Positions 1-7,840 of a stretch of DNA of 10,496 bases are shown in pieces. The notes under the pieces are model-generated. The model ran no database searches, was not told the DNA's origin, and saw only the letters and a program-made list of their open reading frames with translations. This DNA is from an uncultured Gemmatimonadaceae bacterium (GTDB taxonomy: Bacteria > Gemmatimonadota > Gemmatimonadetes > Gemmatimonadales > Gemmatimonadaceae): assembly GCA_955652635.1 (NCBI GenBank), contig CATPBN010000326.1, positions 1 through 10,496 of the forward strand, in the 5' to 3' direction. The position numbers were made by a program, and so were the translations under genes. Numbering within the stretch: the first letter of the stretch is position 1; every line of letters begins with the position of its first letter.

Positions 1-199
1 CCTCGTGCCCGCTCGCGTACTTGTAATGGTAGCTGCCGAATCCGACCAATCCCGTTCCCCAGATCCTTGGCTCGTCTCCGGTGACGCGCTTCATCATGTC
101 GAGCAGCGTGTCGCAATCCGTCCGGCGACTCTTGTCGGAAATCCCGTCGAGGAATGCCTTTACGCTCTTTTCGGTCGGCTTGGTTTTAATTTCCGCCAT
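1..199 (-). CDS. DUF1801 (YdhG-like) domain protein, 3' end beyond window
   Basis: Reading the minus strand from the ATG at 199-197 gives an open frame of 66 codons that runs off the left edge, so only the N-terminal part is visible. It begins MAEIKTKPTEKSV and contains FLDGISDKSRRTDC, a DEPRIWG stretch and VGFGSYHYKYASG, which together are the recognisable N-terminal signature of small DUF1801 proteins (usually about 120-150 residues). The family is cytoplasmic and of unknown biochemical role; some members share the YdhG-like fold. The start is set by an in-frame TGA at 217-215; ATG 199 is the only ATG after it. No strong Shine-Dalgarno is visible, only GGGG at 210-207. It is transcribed divergently from the propeller operon, and nothing links the two functionally. 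There is no signal peptide. Confidence 0.85.
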   Translation of the reverse strand, partial: MAEIKTKPTEKSVKAFLDGISDKSRRTDCDTLLDMMKRVTGDEPRIWGTGLVGFGSYHYKYASGHE

Positions 200-277
200 C
201 GCGTTGCCCCAGCTTCACTCGTGGGTTCGTAGTCCAGGAGACGCGTACCGAAGCTTCAAATCTGGCACACACCCTCA

Positions 278-307
278 TTGACAAACAATTCCCCTGGTGC
301 GCAAAAT
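278..307 (+). promoter_or_regulatory. Candidate sigma70-type promoter of the LolA-like/BNR operon
   Basis: A perfect TTGACA (278-283) is followed after 18 bp by CAAAAT (302-307), which matches TATAAT at four of six positions. It lies about 50 bp upstream of the first operon start, in the 159-bp gap (200-358) between the divergent DUF1801 gene and the operon. The assignment is by eye; promoter consensus in the likely phylum is poorly known and the -10 is weak. I see no clear operator dyad or terminator in the rest of the gap. Confidence 0.35.
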
Positions 308-358
308 CTCTGGTCAGCTCTCCTTCCTCCTACCGACTCGACATTGCTCGAGGGAATC

Positions 359-1111
359 ATGCGTAACCTCCTGCTCATTGTAGCGACATCCGTCGTCGCC
401 GCTTCTTCCAGCGCGCAGACGACGCTCACCGCGGACGACATCATCGCCCGCTACATCAAGACCGTTGGCGGCGCAGACAAGATTCAGTCGATCAAGACGC
501 TCCGGCGAACCGGCAAGTACATCGGAGATGGCGGATTCGAAGCTATCGTCGTCCAGGAGAGCACGCGCCCGAACAGGGTTCGCGAGGAGTTCACTATTCA
601 GGGGATGACGGGCATCAACGCGTACGACGGTTCCAACGGATGGAAGATCGACCCGTTCCAGGGGAAGAAGGACGCCGAGGCTCTGAGCGAAGAAGAGCTG
701 CGCGGGATCGTCGAGGACTCGGACTTCGACGAGCCCCTCATCGACTACAAGGCGAAAGGCAACAAGGTCGAGGTCGTTGGCATGGACCAGATCGAAGGCA
801 CCGACGTCTACAAGCTCAAAGTCACGCTGAAGAGCGGCGACACGCGCTACTACTATATGGATACCGATTCGTACGTACCGATCAAGTACGATACCAAGCG
901 AATCATTCGGGGCACCCCGCAGGAGACTGAAACGACGCTCGGCGACTACAAGCAGGTGGGCGGTTGGTATCTCCCGTTCTCGATGGAGACGCGGCAGAAA
1001 GGAAGCTCGGGGTCCGGAAAAATCGCTCTCGACAAAATCGAGTTCAACGTGCCAATCGACACCACCCGCTATTCGCGTCCAAAGCCTCCGGCAGGCGGAG
1101 GGTCACTCTGA
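359..1111 (+). CDS. Secreted LolA-fold-like (outer-membrane lipoprotein-sorting-like) protein
   Basis: A 250-residue protein. Residues 1-19 form a Sec signal peptide (MRNLLLIVATSVVAASSSA) with likely cleavage after Ala19, placing the protein in the periplasm or outside. The mature part starts with the segment DDIIARYIKTVGGADKI (residues 26-42), the typical opening of bacterial LolA/LppX-fold proteins annotated as outer membrane lipoprotein-sorting proteins, then alternates beta-strand-like segments such as GINAYDGSNGWKI, VYKLKVTLKSGDTRYYYMD and GGWYLPFSMETR. LolA-fold proteins are half-barrels that bind acyl chains or other hydrophobic ligands; which ligand this one binds is unknown, and it is probably not housekeeping LolA, given its operon. 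The ATG at 359 is preferred because GAGGG lies four bases upstream and it begins directly with the signal peptide; the frame is open back to a TTG at 278, but that extension has no signal-peptide logic. The last codons overlap the next gene by 1 nt. The C-terminus is a Pro/Gly-rich tail (PKPPAGGGSL). Confidence 0.8.
   Translation: MRNLLLIVATSVVAASSSAQTTLTADDIIARYIKTVGGADKIQSIKTLRRTGKYIGDGGFEAIVVQESTRPNRVREEFTIQGMTGINAYDGSNGWKIDPFQGKKDAEALSEEELRGIVEDSDFDEPLIDYKAKGNKVEVVGMDQIEGTDVYKLKVTLKSGDTRYYYMDTDSYVPIKYDTKRIIRGTPQETETTLGDYKQVGGWYLPFSMETRQKGSSGSGKIALDKIEFNVPIDTTRYSRPKPPAGGGSL
1097..1102 (+). promoter_or_regulatory. Shine-Dalgarno fixing the start of the first BNR gene
   Basis: GGAGGG lies inside the last codons of the LolA-like gene, eight bases before the ATG at 1111. 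It supports starting the propeller gene at the TGATG overlap rather than at the in-frame TTG at 964, which would overlap the upstream gene by about 150 bp and bury the signal peptide. Confidence 0.75.
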
Positions 1112-4100
1112 TGATCAGCTTCTCGAAATCCACCTGCTGCGGCATTGCCCTAGTCGCTGCCATCAGCGGCAATGTCTTCGCGCAGGCGATCCCGCTAACT
1201 GGGGCAGCGAAAGTCGACTCGGAAACCATCTCCGGTCTCGGGGCTCGCAACATCGGCTCGGCAGCGATGAGCGGACGTGTGGCCGGGATCGCCGCGGTGC
1301 ATGAGGGCAATCGCCTCACCATCTACCTCGGCTCCGCCAGCGGCGGGGTCTGGAAGTCGGAGAACGGCGGGACGACCTACAAGCCTGTGTTCGATAAGGA
1401 GCCCGTACAATCAATTGGCGCTGTCGCAATCGATCCCACCAATCCCAAAGTGATCTGGGTCGGCAGCGGCGAAGCATGGACGCGCAACAGCGTCTCGATC
1501 GGCGACGGCATCTACAAGTCGGTCGACGGCGGAGACAACTGGACCAACATGGGTCTCAGGGAGTCGGAGCGCATCGCCAAGATTCTGATCGATCCTTCGG
1601 ATCCGAACACCGTCTACGCGTGCGTTCCCGGCAAGCTGTGGAGCGATGGCGAAGACCGCGGCGTTTACAAGACAACCAACGGCGGACAGAGCTGGACGAA
1701 GGTGCTCAAAGGACCCAACGCGTCAACCGGTTGCTCGATGATGTCGATGGACGTCAAGAATCCCAAGACGCTCTTTGCAGGACTGTGGGACTTCCGTCGC
1801 AAGGGGTGGACGTTCCGCTCCGGCGGAGACGGCGAGACCGCACCCAGCGGGAGCGGCTTGTTCAAGACCAATGACGGGGGCGCGACATGGAGCGATCTGA
1901 ACGCGTCGAGCGCGAGCGGACTTCCTCCAAAACCGTGGGGTCGCACAGCGGTTACGATCGCGCCGTCGAATCCGGACGTCGTCTACGCTTTCATAGAAGC
2001 AGTCCCGCCCAGGAACGCTCTCTATCGGTCGGCAGACGGCGGTCGCACCTGGGAGATGCGTGACAGAAGCCAGGCGATGATCTGGCGGCCGTTCTATTTC
2101 GCGAATCTCATCGTTGATCCAAAAAACGAGAACCGCGTGTACAAGCCGGACGGGCCACTCGTTGTCAGCTCCGATGGCGGGCAGAGCTTCAGCGGAATTG
2201 GAAACGGCGCGCACGGCGATTTCCACGATGTGTGGGTCGACCCGGCCAGCACAGACCATCTCATCACTGGTGACGACGGCGGTATCTGGTATTCGTACGA
2301 CGCCGGCAACAAGTGGTGGAAGGGCGACAACCTTCCGATCTCGCAGTTCTATCACGTCAGCCTCGACAACGACCGGCCGTATCACGTGTACGGCGGCCTG
2401 CAGGACAACAGTTCGTGGGTCGGCGACTCGGAGTATCCGGGCGGCATCACCAACAGCCGCTGGGAAAACATGTATGGCGGCGACGGATTCTGGATGTTCG
2501 TGGATCCGACCGATCCCAATTATCTCTACGCCGAGGCGCAGGGAGGAGAAGTCGGACGCGTCAACAGGAAGACACACGAGACGCGTCCGCTCAAACCGCT
2601 ACCTCGATACAAGGAAGGAAAGGAGCGCTTCAACTGGAACACACCGATCCACGTGAGCCCCAAGAACAACGGCACGGTGTACATCGGATCGCAGTATCTC
2701 TATCGCACGAAGGACTTTGGGCAGACCTGGGATCGTATTTCGCCCGATCTCACGACGAACGATCCTTCGAAGCAGCTCCAGGAACAGTCCGGAGGCGTCA
2801 CGGTCGACAACTCCGCGGCAGAAATGCACACGACGATCTATGCGATCGCCGAGTCGCCGAGGAGCGCGAACGTGATCTGGGCGGGGACGGACGACGGTAA
2901 CCTGCAGGTCACCCGCGACGGCGGAAAAACCTGGACGAACGTCGTCGCCAATGTCCCGAATCTCCCGAAGTCCGCGTGGGTGTCTTCCGTCGAGCCGAGC
3001 CATTTCAACGACGGCACCATCTTCGCGACTTTCGATCTTCACACCTTCGGCGACATGCGACCGTATGCGTACAAGTCGACCGACTACGGCAAGACGTGGA
3101 AGTCTGTCGTAGCGCCGGGAAGTCCGGTGCGCGGATACGCCCACGTGATCAAGGAAGACCTCGTCAACCCGAATCTGCTGTTCCTCGGCACCGAATTCGG
3201 GCTTTGGGTGTCGCTCGACGGCGGCGCACAGTGGTCGCGCTACAAGGGCGGCGATTTCCCGGCTGTCGCCGTGCGCGATCTGGCGATTCATCCGCGCGAC
3301 AACGATCTGGTCATTGCCACGCACGGTCGCGGAATCTGGATAATCGACGACATCACGCCGCTCCGCGCGCTCACACCGGCAACTCTTGCTAGCGATGTCG
3401 TCTTCATTCGCTCGCGTCCGACCATCCTGAAGATTCCCGCCCAAGGCGGGTGGGCGAACGGCGATGCGTCTTACACGGGCGACAATCCCACCGACGCGGC
3501 AGTCATCACCTACTATCTGAAGAAGCGGCACATCTTCGGCGACATGAAGATCGAAGTGCTGGACGCTGCGGGTAAACTGGTTGGAACTGTGCCAAGCACC
3601 AAGCGGCGCGGCTTGAGCAGGGTGCGTTGGTCCATGCGACTGAAGCCGCCCAAAGTTCCGCCCGCCGCGAGCGCCGCCTTCGGGGCCGCGTATGGGCCGC
3701 GCGTTCTGCCAGGCACCTACACGGTGAAGATGACCAAGGACGACAAGATCTACACGCTGCCGCTCCAGCTCGTGCCCGATCCACGCACGACACATACGCT
3801 CGCTGATCGCCAGGCGCAGTTCGCCCTCGCCAACAAACTCGTATCGCTGCTCGGTGATATGTCCTTTGCGGTCGAGCGGATGAACGGGGTTCGAGCCGCG
3901 CTCGCGGATCGGGCGGCCAGGCTGCCGACCGGTGATCCGCTCGCGCAGCGGCTCCGCGACGCGTCGGCCGCCGCCGACGTGATGCGCAAGAAGATCGTTG
4001 CCACTAAGGAAGGGGGCATGATCACGGGCGAGGAAAGACTTCGCGAGAATCTCGCCGACTTGTACAGCGCTGTCGTATTCTATGAGGGCAGGCCGTCACA

Positions 4101-4281
4101 GATGCAGCTCGATCGCACCGCCGCAATCGGTCATGAGCTGTCCGATGTGGTCGCGGCGTTCGATGCATGGTCGGCAAAGGATCTCGCTGCGCTCAACACC
4201 GAGCTCGGCACGAAGAACCTTCAACCGATCGTTTTGATCACCCGCCAGGACTGGGAGGCTGTCGGGAAAGCCGGACAGTGA
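1111..4281 (+). CDS. Sec-exported VPS10/sortilin-like BNR-repeat propeller protein with C-terminal helical tail
   Basis: A 1056-residue protein. Residues 1-24 are a Sec signal peptide (hydrophobic GIALVAAISG, likely cleavage VFA|QA). Residues about 40-745 are a large beta-propeller region with about eleven Asp-box (BNR) motifs of the S/T-x-D/N-x-G-x-x-W/F/Y type, for example SVDGGDNWTNM, TTNGGQSWTKV, SADGGRTWEMR, TRDGGKTWTNV and STDYGKTWKSV, closing with ATHGRGIWIIDD (from residue 737). This is the layout of the bacterial sortilin/VPS10-like family often annotated as glycosyl hydrolase or WD40/YVTN/BNR repeat protein. A FlgD-like Ig-type domain follows (about 811-890, with PGTYTVKM), then a predicted alpha-helical tail (about 895-1056). 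Asp-boxes are structural, so a sialidase or glycosidase activity should not be assumed; binding or assembly at the cell surface is equally possible. It is coupled to the LolA-like gene by TGATG and to its paralogue by GTGA. The family call is firm; the function is unknown. Confidence 0.9.
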   Translation: MISFSKSTCCGIALVAAISGNVFAQAIPLTGAAKVDSETISGLGARNIGSAAMSGRVAGIAAVHEGNRLTIYLGSASGGVWKSENGGTTYKPVFDKEPVQSIGAVAIDPTNPKVIWVGSGEAWTRNSVSIGDGIYKSVDGGDNWTNMGLRESERIAKILIDPSDPNTVYACVPGKLWSDGEDRGVYKTTNGGQSWTKVLKGPNASTGCSMMSMDVKNPKTLFAGLWDFRRKGWTFRSGGDGETAPSGSGLFKTNDGGATWSDLNASSASGLPPKPWGRTAVTIAPSNPDVVYAFIEAVPPRNALYRSADGGRTWEMRDRSQAMIWRPFYFANLIVDPKNENRVYKPDGPLVVSSDGGQSFSGIGNGAHGDFHDVWVDPASTDHLITGDDGGIWYSYDAGNKWWKGDNLPISQFYHVSLDNDRPYHVYGGLQDNSSWVGDSEYPGGITNSRWENMYGGDGFWMFVDPTDPNYLYAEAQGGEVGRVNRKTHETRPLKPLPRYKEGKERFNWNTPIHVSPKNNGTVYIGSQYLYRTKDFGQTWDRISPDLTTNDPSKQLQEQSGGVTVDNSAAEMHTTIYAIAESPRSANVIWAGTDDGNLQVTRDGGKTWTNVVANVPNLPKSAWVSSVEPSHFNDGTIFATFDLHTFGDMRPYAYKSTDYGKTWKSVVAPGSPVRGYAHVIKEDLVNPNLLFLGTEFGLWVSLDGGAQWSRYKGGDFPAVAVRDLAIHPRDNDLVIATHGRGIWIIDDITPLRALTPATLASDVVFIRSRPTILKIPAQGGWANGDASYTGDNPTDAAVITYYLKKRHIFGDMKIEVLDAAGKLVGTVPSTKRRGLSRVRWSMRLKPPKVPPAASAAFGAAYGPRVLPGTYTVKMTKDDKIYTLPLQLVPDPRTTHTLADRQAQFALANKLVSLLGDMSFAVERMNGVRAALADRAARLPTGDPLAQRLRDASAAADVMRKKIVATKEGGMITGEERLRENLADLYSAVVFYEGRPSQMQLDRTAAIGHELSDVVAAFDAWSAKDLAALNTELGTKNLQPIVLITRQDWEAVGKAGQ

Positions 4282-7163
4282 CGGAAGAGCCAGAGTTTTC
4301 CCGGCGCGACTTCCTCCTCCGCGCCGGTCAGTACGGGCTTGCCTTCTCTACAATCAATCCCCGGCTCCGGAATCTTTTTCGGCGCGAGCCTGGGTACGCG
4401 GCCACCCAGGATGATCTGGATCGCGGTATCCTCACCGCGCCCGTGCGGGCGGATCTGTACTCTGGACTGCGCTGGCGCATGCTCGGCCCGTTCCGCGGCG
4501 GCCGAGTAGCGGCAGCGACGGGCGTGCCCGGCCGTCCCAACGAATTCTATTTTGGCGCGGTGAACGGTGGAGTCTGGAAGACGATCGACGGTGGTCGAGT
4601 GTGGACTCCGATCTTCGATTCCCAACCAACCGCGTCGATTGGCGCCATTGCCGTCGCGCCGTCCCAGCCCAACACGATCTACGTCGGGAGCGGCGAATCG
4701 ACGCTCCGTGACTCCGTCGGTTACGGCAACGGCGTATACAAATCAGTCGATGCCGGTCAAACGTGGAGACACCTCGGGCTCGACGAGACGCACCACATCG
4801 GCAAGATCGCCATCGATCCGAAGAACCCGAATAACGTATTCGTCGCGGCGATCGGGAAACTGTACGCGGCCAACAAAGAGCGCGGGATTTTCCGGTCGAG
4901 GGACGGCGGACAGAGCTGGCAGAAAGTGCTCGGCGACGAAAATGTTGGCGCCGTTGAAGTGGTGATCGACCCGTCGAACTCGAGCGTCGTCTACGCCGGA
5001 CTCTGGAGTACGCGCCGTCCCCCCTGGTTCACCTACGCTCCGACGAACGGCCCGGGTGGTGGAATCTTCAAGTCAAGCGATGGCGGGAGCACGTGGACGC
5101 AGCTGACAAACGGACTCCCTAAAGAAGGAATCGGGAGAACCGGCATCGCGATCGCGCCAGCGAATCCCAATCGCATCTATGCTGTCGTAGACTGTCTCGT
5201 CCCAGAGGCGCCTGCGCAAGTCGAGCCACCGCTCGGAACGCCCGCACCGCAGCCCACACCGGCGGGCGCGCGCCCATCCAGTCCGCCTCCGGGGCAAGGA
5301 GGATTCTTTCGCTCTGATGACGCCGGCGCGACATGGACTCGCTTGTCCAATGATCCTGCGCTGTGGGGACGCGGTTGGTATTTCGAGAAGCTGACCGTCG
5401 ATCCAGCGAATCCGGATATCGTCTATGTTCCGAATGTTGCCGTCAATCGAACCAAAGACGGTGGCAAGACGTGGGTCGTTCTCCGCGGTTCGCCGGGCGG
5501 TGACGACTACCATCAGGCCTGGATATCGCCCGACGATCCGAACACAATGATCGTCGCCAGCGATCAAGGCGCGATTATTACCCGGAACGCACGGACCGAT
5601 GATCCGCGCGACGTCACCTGGAGCTCCTGGCTCAACCAGCCGACGGCGCAGATATATCACGTCTCGGTCGACTACCGCTTTCCATACTGGGTGACGGGCG
5701 CGCAGCAGGATTCTGGAGCGATTGCAGTTCGCTCGCGCGGAAAGTTTTCTCAGATATCGATGCACGACTGGGAGCCGATCTCGCCAGGAGGCGAGAGCGG
5801 TTACACCGCGGGCGATCCCCTCAATCCGGGAGTCGTTTACGGCGGAGACGGCCAGCGCTGGAATCTCGACGCCAACATCCCGATCGGGAACACGACGAGC
5901 CCGAAGGCGAGCGAGACCGCCCGCGGCGACTGGACGCAGCCGCTCGTATTCTCGAAATCGGACTCACGGGCACTCTACTATGCGAATCAGTTCTTGTTCA
6001 AGTCTTCGGACGGTGCGAAGACCTGGACGCAGATCAGTCCCGATCTCACGCGCACCGAGATTGTCGTTCCGCCCACTCTGGATCCGACCGCGGCGGCCGC
6101 CGTGGATCGCAACGGCAAGCGTGGAGTGATTTATACGATCGCTCCCTCCCCGTTGCGGGCGCCACTGTTATGGATTGGCACCGACGACGGGTACATCCAG
6201 CTCACGCCCGACGACGGAAAGAGCTGGCAGAATGTCACGCCGAGCGCGATCGCGCCGTGGAGCAGGGTGACGATGATCGAGGCCTCGCACTTCGATCCGG
6301 GTACCGCGTATGCGAGCGTCGACCGTCACCAGCTCCAGGATTTCGACCCGTACATCTACCGCACGCGCGATGTGGGCAAGACCTGGCAGAAGATCGCGAA
6401 GGGCCTGCCGTCAGGAGTGTACGTGCACTCGGTGAAGGAAGATCCACTTCGCCGCGGGCTGTTGATCGCAGGCACCGAGCGTGGGGTCCACATCTCGTTC
6501 GATGATGGAGACAACTGGCAGTCGCTTCAGCTCAATCTCCCGGTGACGTCGATGCGCGACTTCCAGATCTACGGCAACGATCTGATAGTTGCGACGCACG
6601 GTCGCGGCTTCTGGGTGATCGACGACATCAGCTCGCTCAGACAGTTGAGCGACGCTGTCGCGCGCGAGGACGCTCACCTCTTCAAGCCAGCCGACACGAT
6701 CAACTTCATCGAGGGGACCGACAACGGAACGCCGTTGCAGAAAGACGAGCCGCACGCCGAGAATCCTCCGGGCGGCGTGGTGATCGACTACTACCTCAAG
6801 AGCGCGCCGAGCACGGCGGTCGTGATCGAGATCCTCGATGCAAACGGGGCGGTGGTGCAGACTCTATCGAGCGACCCCAACGCGCAGCGCGCGGCGGCTG
6901 GCGGAGCGCCCACGCAACCAGCCGGCATTGCGCGTGTATCCCCGCTCTGGCAGACTCGTCCCGAGCTCCCATCCACAGCGGCTGGGATGCATCGCGTGAC
7001 GTGGAACGCGCTCCGTCCACGACCACGCGGCACGCCGCCTCCCGAGGAAGGCGGTCCGATGGACCGCCACTACGTCGGAGATTTTACCGCGAAGCTCACC
7101 GTGAACGGTAAGAGTTACACGCAGCCGTTCACGGTAAAGCCAGATCCGCGAAACGCTGTTTAG
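4278..7163 (+). CDS. VPS10/sortilin-like BNR-repeat propeller protein with twin-arginine signal, tail-less paralogue
   Basis: A 961-residue paralogue of the preceding protein. The start is the GTG at 4278, overlapping the upstream stop as GTGA, with GGAAAG seven bases before it. Residues 8-14 read SRRDFLL, a good twin-arginine (Tat) consensus, followed by a short, weakly hydrophobic stretch (AGQYGLAFSTI); no sharp cleavage site is visible, so it may be cleaved near GYAAT or remain anchored. The propeller (about 64-780) opens with LGPFRGGRVAA, contains about ten Asp-boxes (TIDGGRVWTPI, SVDAGQTWRHL, SRDGGQSWQKV, SSDGGSTWTQL, TRDVGKTWQKI and others) and closes with ATHGRGFWVIDD. A Pro-rich insert of some 30 residues lies near residues 310-340. 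An Ig-like domain (about 833-955) ends the protein at VKPDPRNAV, just where the upstream paralogue begins its helical tail of about 160 residues. Its stop overlaps the convergent isochorismatase-like gene. Extracytoplasmic location is likely; ligand or substrate unknown. Confidence 0.9.
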   Translation: MTEEPEFSRRDFLLRAGQYGLAFSTINPRLRNLFRREPGYAATQDDLDRGILTAPVRADLYSGLRWRMLGPFRGGRVAAATGVPGRPNEFYFGAVNGGVWKTIDGGRVWTPIFDSQPTASIGAIAVAPSQPNTIYVGSGESTLRDSVGYGNGVYKSVDAGQTWRHLGLDETHHIGKIAIDPKNPNNVFVAAIGKLYAANKERGIFRSRDGGQSWQKVLGDENVGAVEVVIDPSNSSVVYAGLWSTRRPPWFTYAPTNGPGGGIFKSSDGGSTWTQLTNGLPKEGIGRTGIAIAPANPNRIYAVVDCLVPEAPAQVEPPLGTPAPQPTPAGARPSSPPPGQGGFFRSDDAGATWTRLSNDPALWGRGWYFEKLTVDPANPDIVYVPNVAVNRTKDGGKTWVVLRGSPGGDDYHQAWISPDDPNTMIVASDQGAIITRNARTDDPRDVTWSSWLNQPTAQIYHVSVDYRFPYWVTGAQQDSGAIAVRSRGKFSQISMHDWEPISPGGESGYTAGDPLNPGVVYGGDGQRWNLDANIPIGNTTSPKASETARGDWTQPLVFSKSDSRALYYANQFLFKSSDGAKTWTQISPDLTRTEIVVPPTLDPTAAAAVDRNGKRGVIYTIAPSPLRAPLLWIGTDDGYIQLTPDDGKSWQNVTPSAIAPWSRVTMIEASHFDPGTAYASVDRHQLQDFDPYIYRTRDVGKTWQKIAKGLPSGVYVHSVKEDPLRRGLLIAGTERGVHISFDDGDNWQSLQLNLPVTSMRDFQIYGNDLIVATHGRGFWVIDDISSLRQLSDAVAREDAHLFKPADTINFIEGTDNGTPLQKDEPHAENPPGGVVIDYYLKSAPSTAVVIEILDANGAVVQTLSSDPNAQRAAAGGAPTQPAGIARVSPLWQTRPELPSTAAGMHRVTWNALRPRPRGTPPPEEGGPMDRHYVGDFTAKLTVNGKSYTQPFTVKPDPRNAV

Positions 7164-7840
7164 GCCGGTGCGTCCATCGGTGGCTGCCCGGCGTCCGTCG
7201 TGTAGCCGCGACCAGTTCTCGCTCCGGCAGTCGTTTCCTTTCCGCCCAGCTCCGCAATGAACTCGTTGTGGTCCATCGGACGGGAGAACATCGGATAATT
7301 CTTCTCGATGGCAGACTTCTGCTCTTCCTCGCTCAACGCAGCGGTGCAGTCCTTTAGCGTGACGACGTTGTAGCCCTTCTCGTACCCCGTTCGCATCGTC
7401 GATTCCACGCAGCAGTTGGTGAGAAAGCCGCCCAGAGCAATGTCGGTGATCCCACGGCTCCGCAGTACGAAATCGAGGTTGGTGCTCGCGAAACCGTCGA
7501 GTCCGCGTTTTCCCTCGATCACGATGTCCTGTGGTTGCGGGGTGAGCTCTTCGACGATCTCAGATCCCCAGCTACCCTTCCGGAAAGATTTCGAATCGAC
7601 TACGCCTTTGAGAATTCCGTAGGGCTCGGACGTGAGCTCGTGGTAGTCGTCGGTGAAGGTGATTGGTGCGTGAACGATCGTCGCGCCAAGCTCGCGCGCC
7701 TTCTTCACGGTCTCCAGTGTGTTGGCGAGCATGTTGCTCGAGTTCATCACTGGCTTGACGGCGTCATGCAGCGTGCCGCCCTCGGACGTGAAATCGTTCT
7801 GGTACTCAATGAGAACCAGAGCGGTGTGCTTCGGGTCCAT
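7160..7840 (-). CDS. Isochorismatase-like cysteine hydrolase
   Basis: A 226-residue cytoplasmic protein with no signal peptide. All three catalytic residues of the isochorismatase-like (nicotinamidase-related) family can be seen: Asp16 in VLIEYQNDF, Lys111 in IVIEGKRGLDGF, and Cys144 in GGFLTNCCVESTMRTG, which also carries the Gly-Phe-Leu stretch where the family has its conserved cis-peptide. The family hydrolyses C-N or C-O bonds in small molecules (nicotinamide, isochorismate, biuret, N-carbamoyl compounds), and the sequence alone does not say which. Asp is usual where Glu12 sits in the first strand motif, and the last 26 residues or so (from KETTAGARTG) form a polar, glycine-rich tail beyond the usual core. 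The ATG at 7840 is well supported by AGGAGG at 7850-7845. Its TAA overlaps the TAG of the convergent propeller gene (7160-7163). It lies 75 bp downstream of the alpha/beta hydrolase gene on the same strand and may be read through from it. Confidence 0.9.
   Translation of the reverse strand: MDPKHTALVLIEYQNDFTSEGGTLHDAVKPVMNSSNMLANTLETVKKARELGATIVHAPITFTDDYHELTSEPYGILKGVVDSKSFRKGSWGSEIVEELTPQPQDIVIEGKRGLDGFASTNLDFVLRSRGITDIALGGFLTNCCVESTMRTGYEKGYNVVTLKDCTAALSEEEQKSAIEKNYPMFSRPMDHNEFIAELGGKETTAGARTGRGYTTDAGQPPMDAPA

Noticed and set aside
5..232. Plus-strand frames at 5-232 and 81-281
   Set aside because: They are antisense to, or flank, the DUF1801 reading frame, which carries a recognisable family signature.
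964..1110. N-terminal extension of the first propeller protein from a TTG at 964
   Set aside because: It would overlap the LolA-like gene by about 150 bp, would bury a clean Sec signal peptide, and the ATG at 1111 has a well-spaced GGAGGG.
2599..3795. Long minus-strand open frame of 398 codons opposite the first propeller gene
   Set aside because: It is rich in Arg, His and Val with no recognisable domain, and lies wholly antisense to a gene with clear Asp-box repeats. High GC content readily gives such shadow frames. The same holds for the 284-codon frame at 1723-2577.
4167..4277. N-terminal extension of the second propeller protein from an upstream start at 4167
   Set aside because: It lies within the end of the first propeller gene and would displace the Tat motif from the N-terminus; the GTG at 4278 in the GTGA overlap fits operon architecture.
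5073..5765. Minus-strand frame of 230 codons opposite the second propeller gene
   Set aside because: Low-complexity, Arg-rich translation with no domain, no Shine-Dalgarno and full overlap with a well-supported gene.
1330..7000. Repeated DGG-x-x-W coding segments as a DNA repeat array
   Set aside because: They are Asp-box protein repeats inside propeller blades, with spacing and codons that vary; not a mobile element or nucleotide repeat array.
1111..7163. Calling the two propeller proteins sialidases or glycosyl hydrolases
   Set aside because: Asp-boxes are structural and occur in many non-catalytic propellers. I could not identify the sialidase Arg triad or the FRIP motif, so only the fold is claimed.
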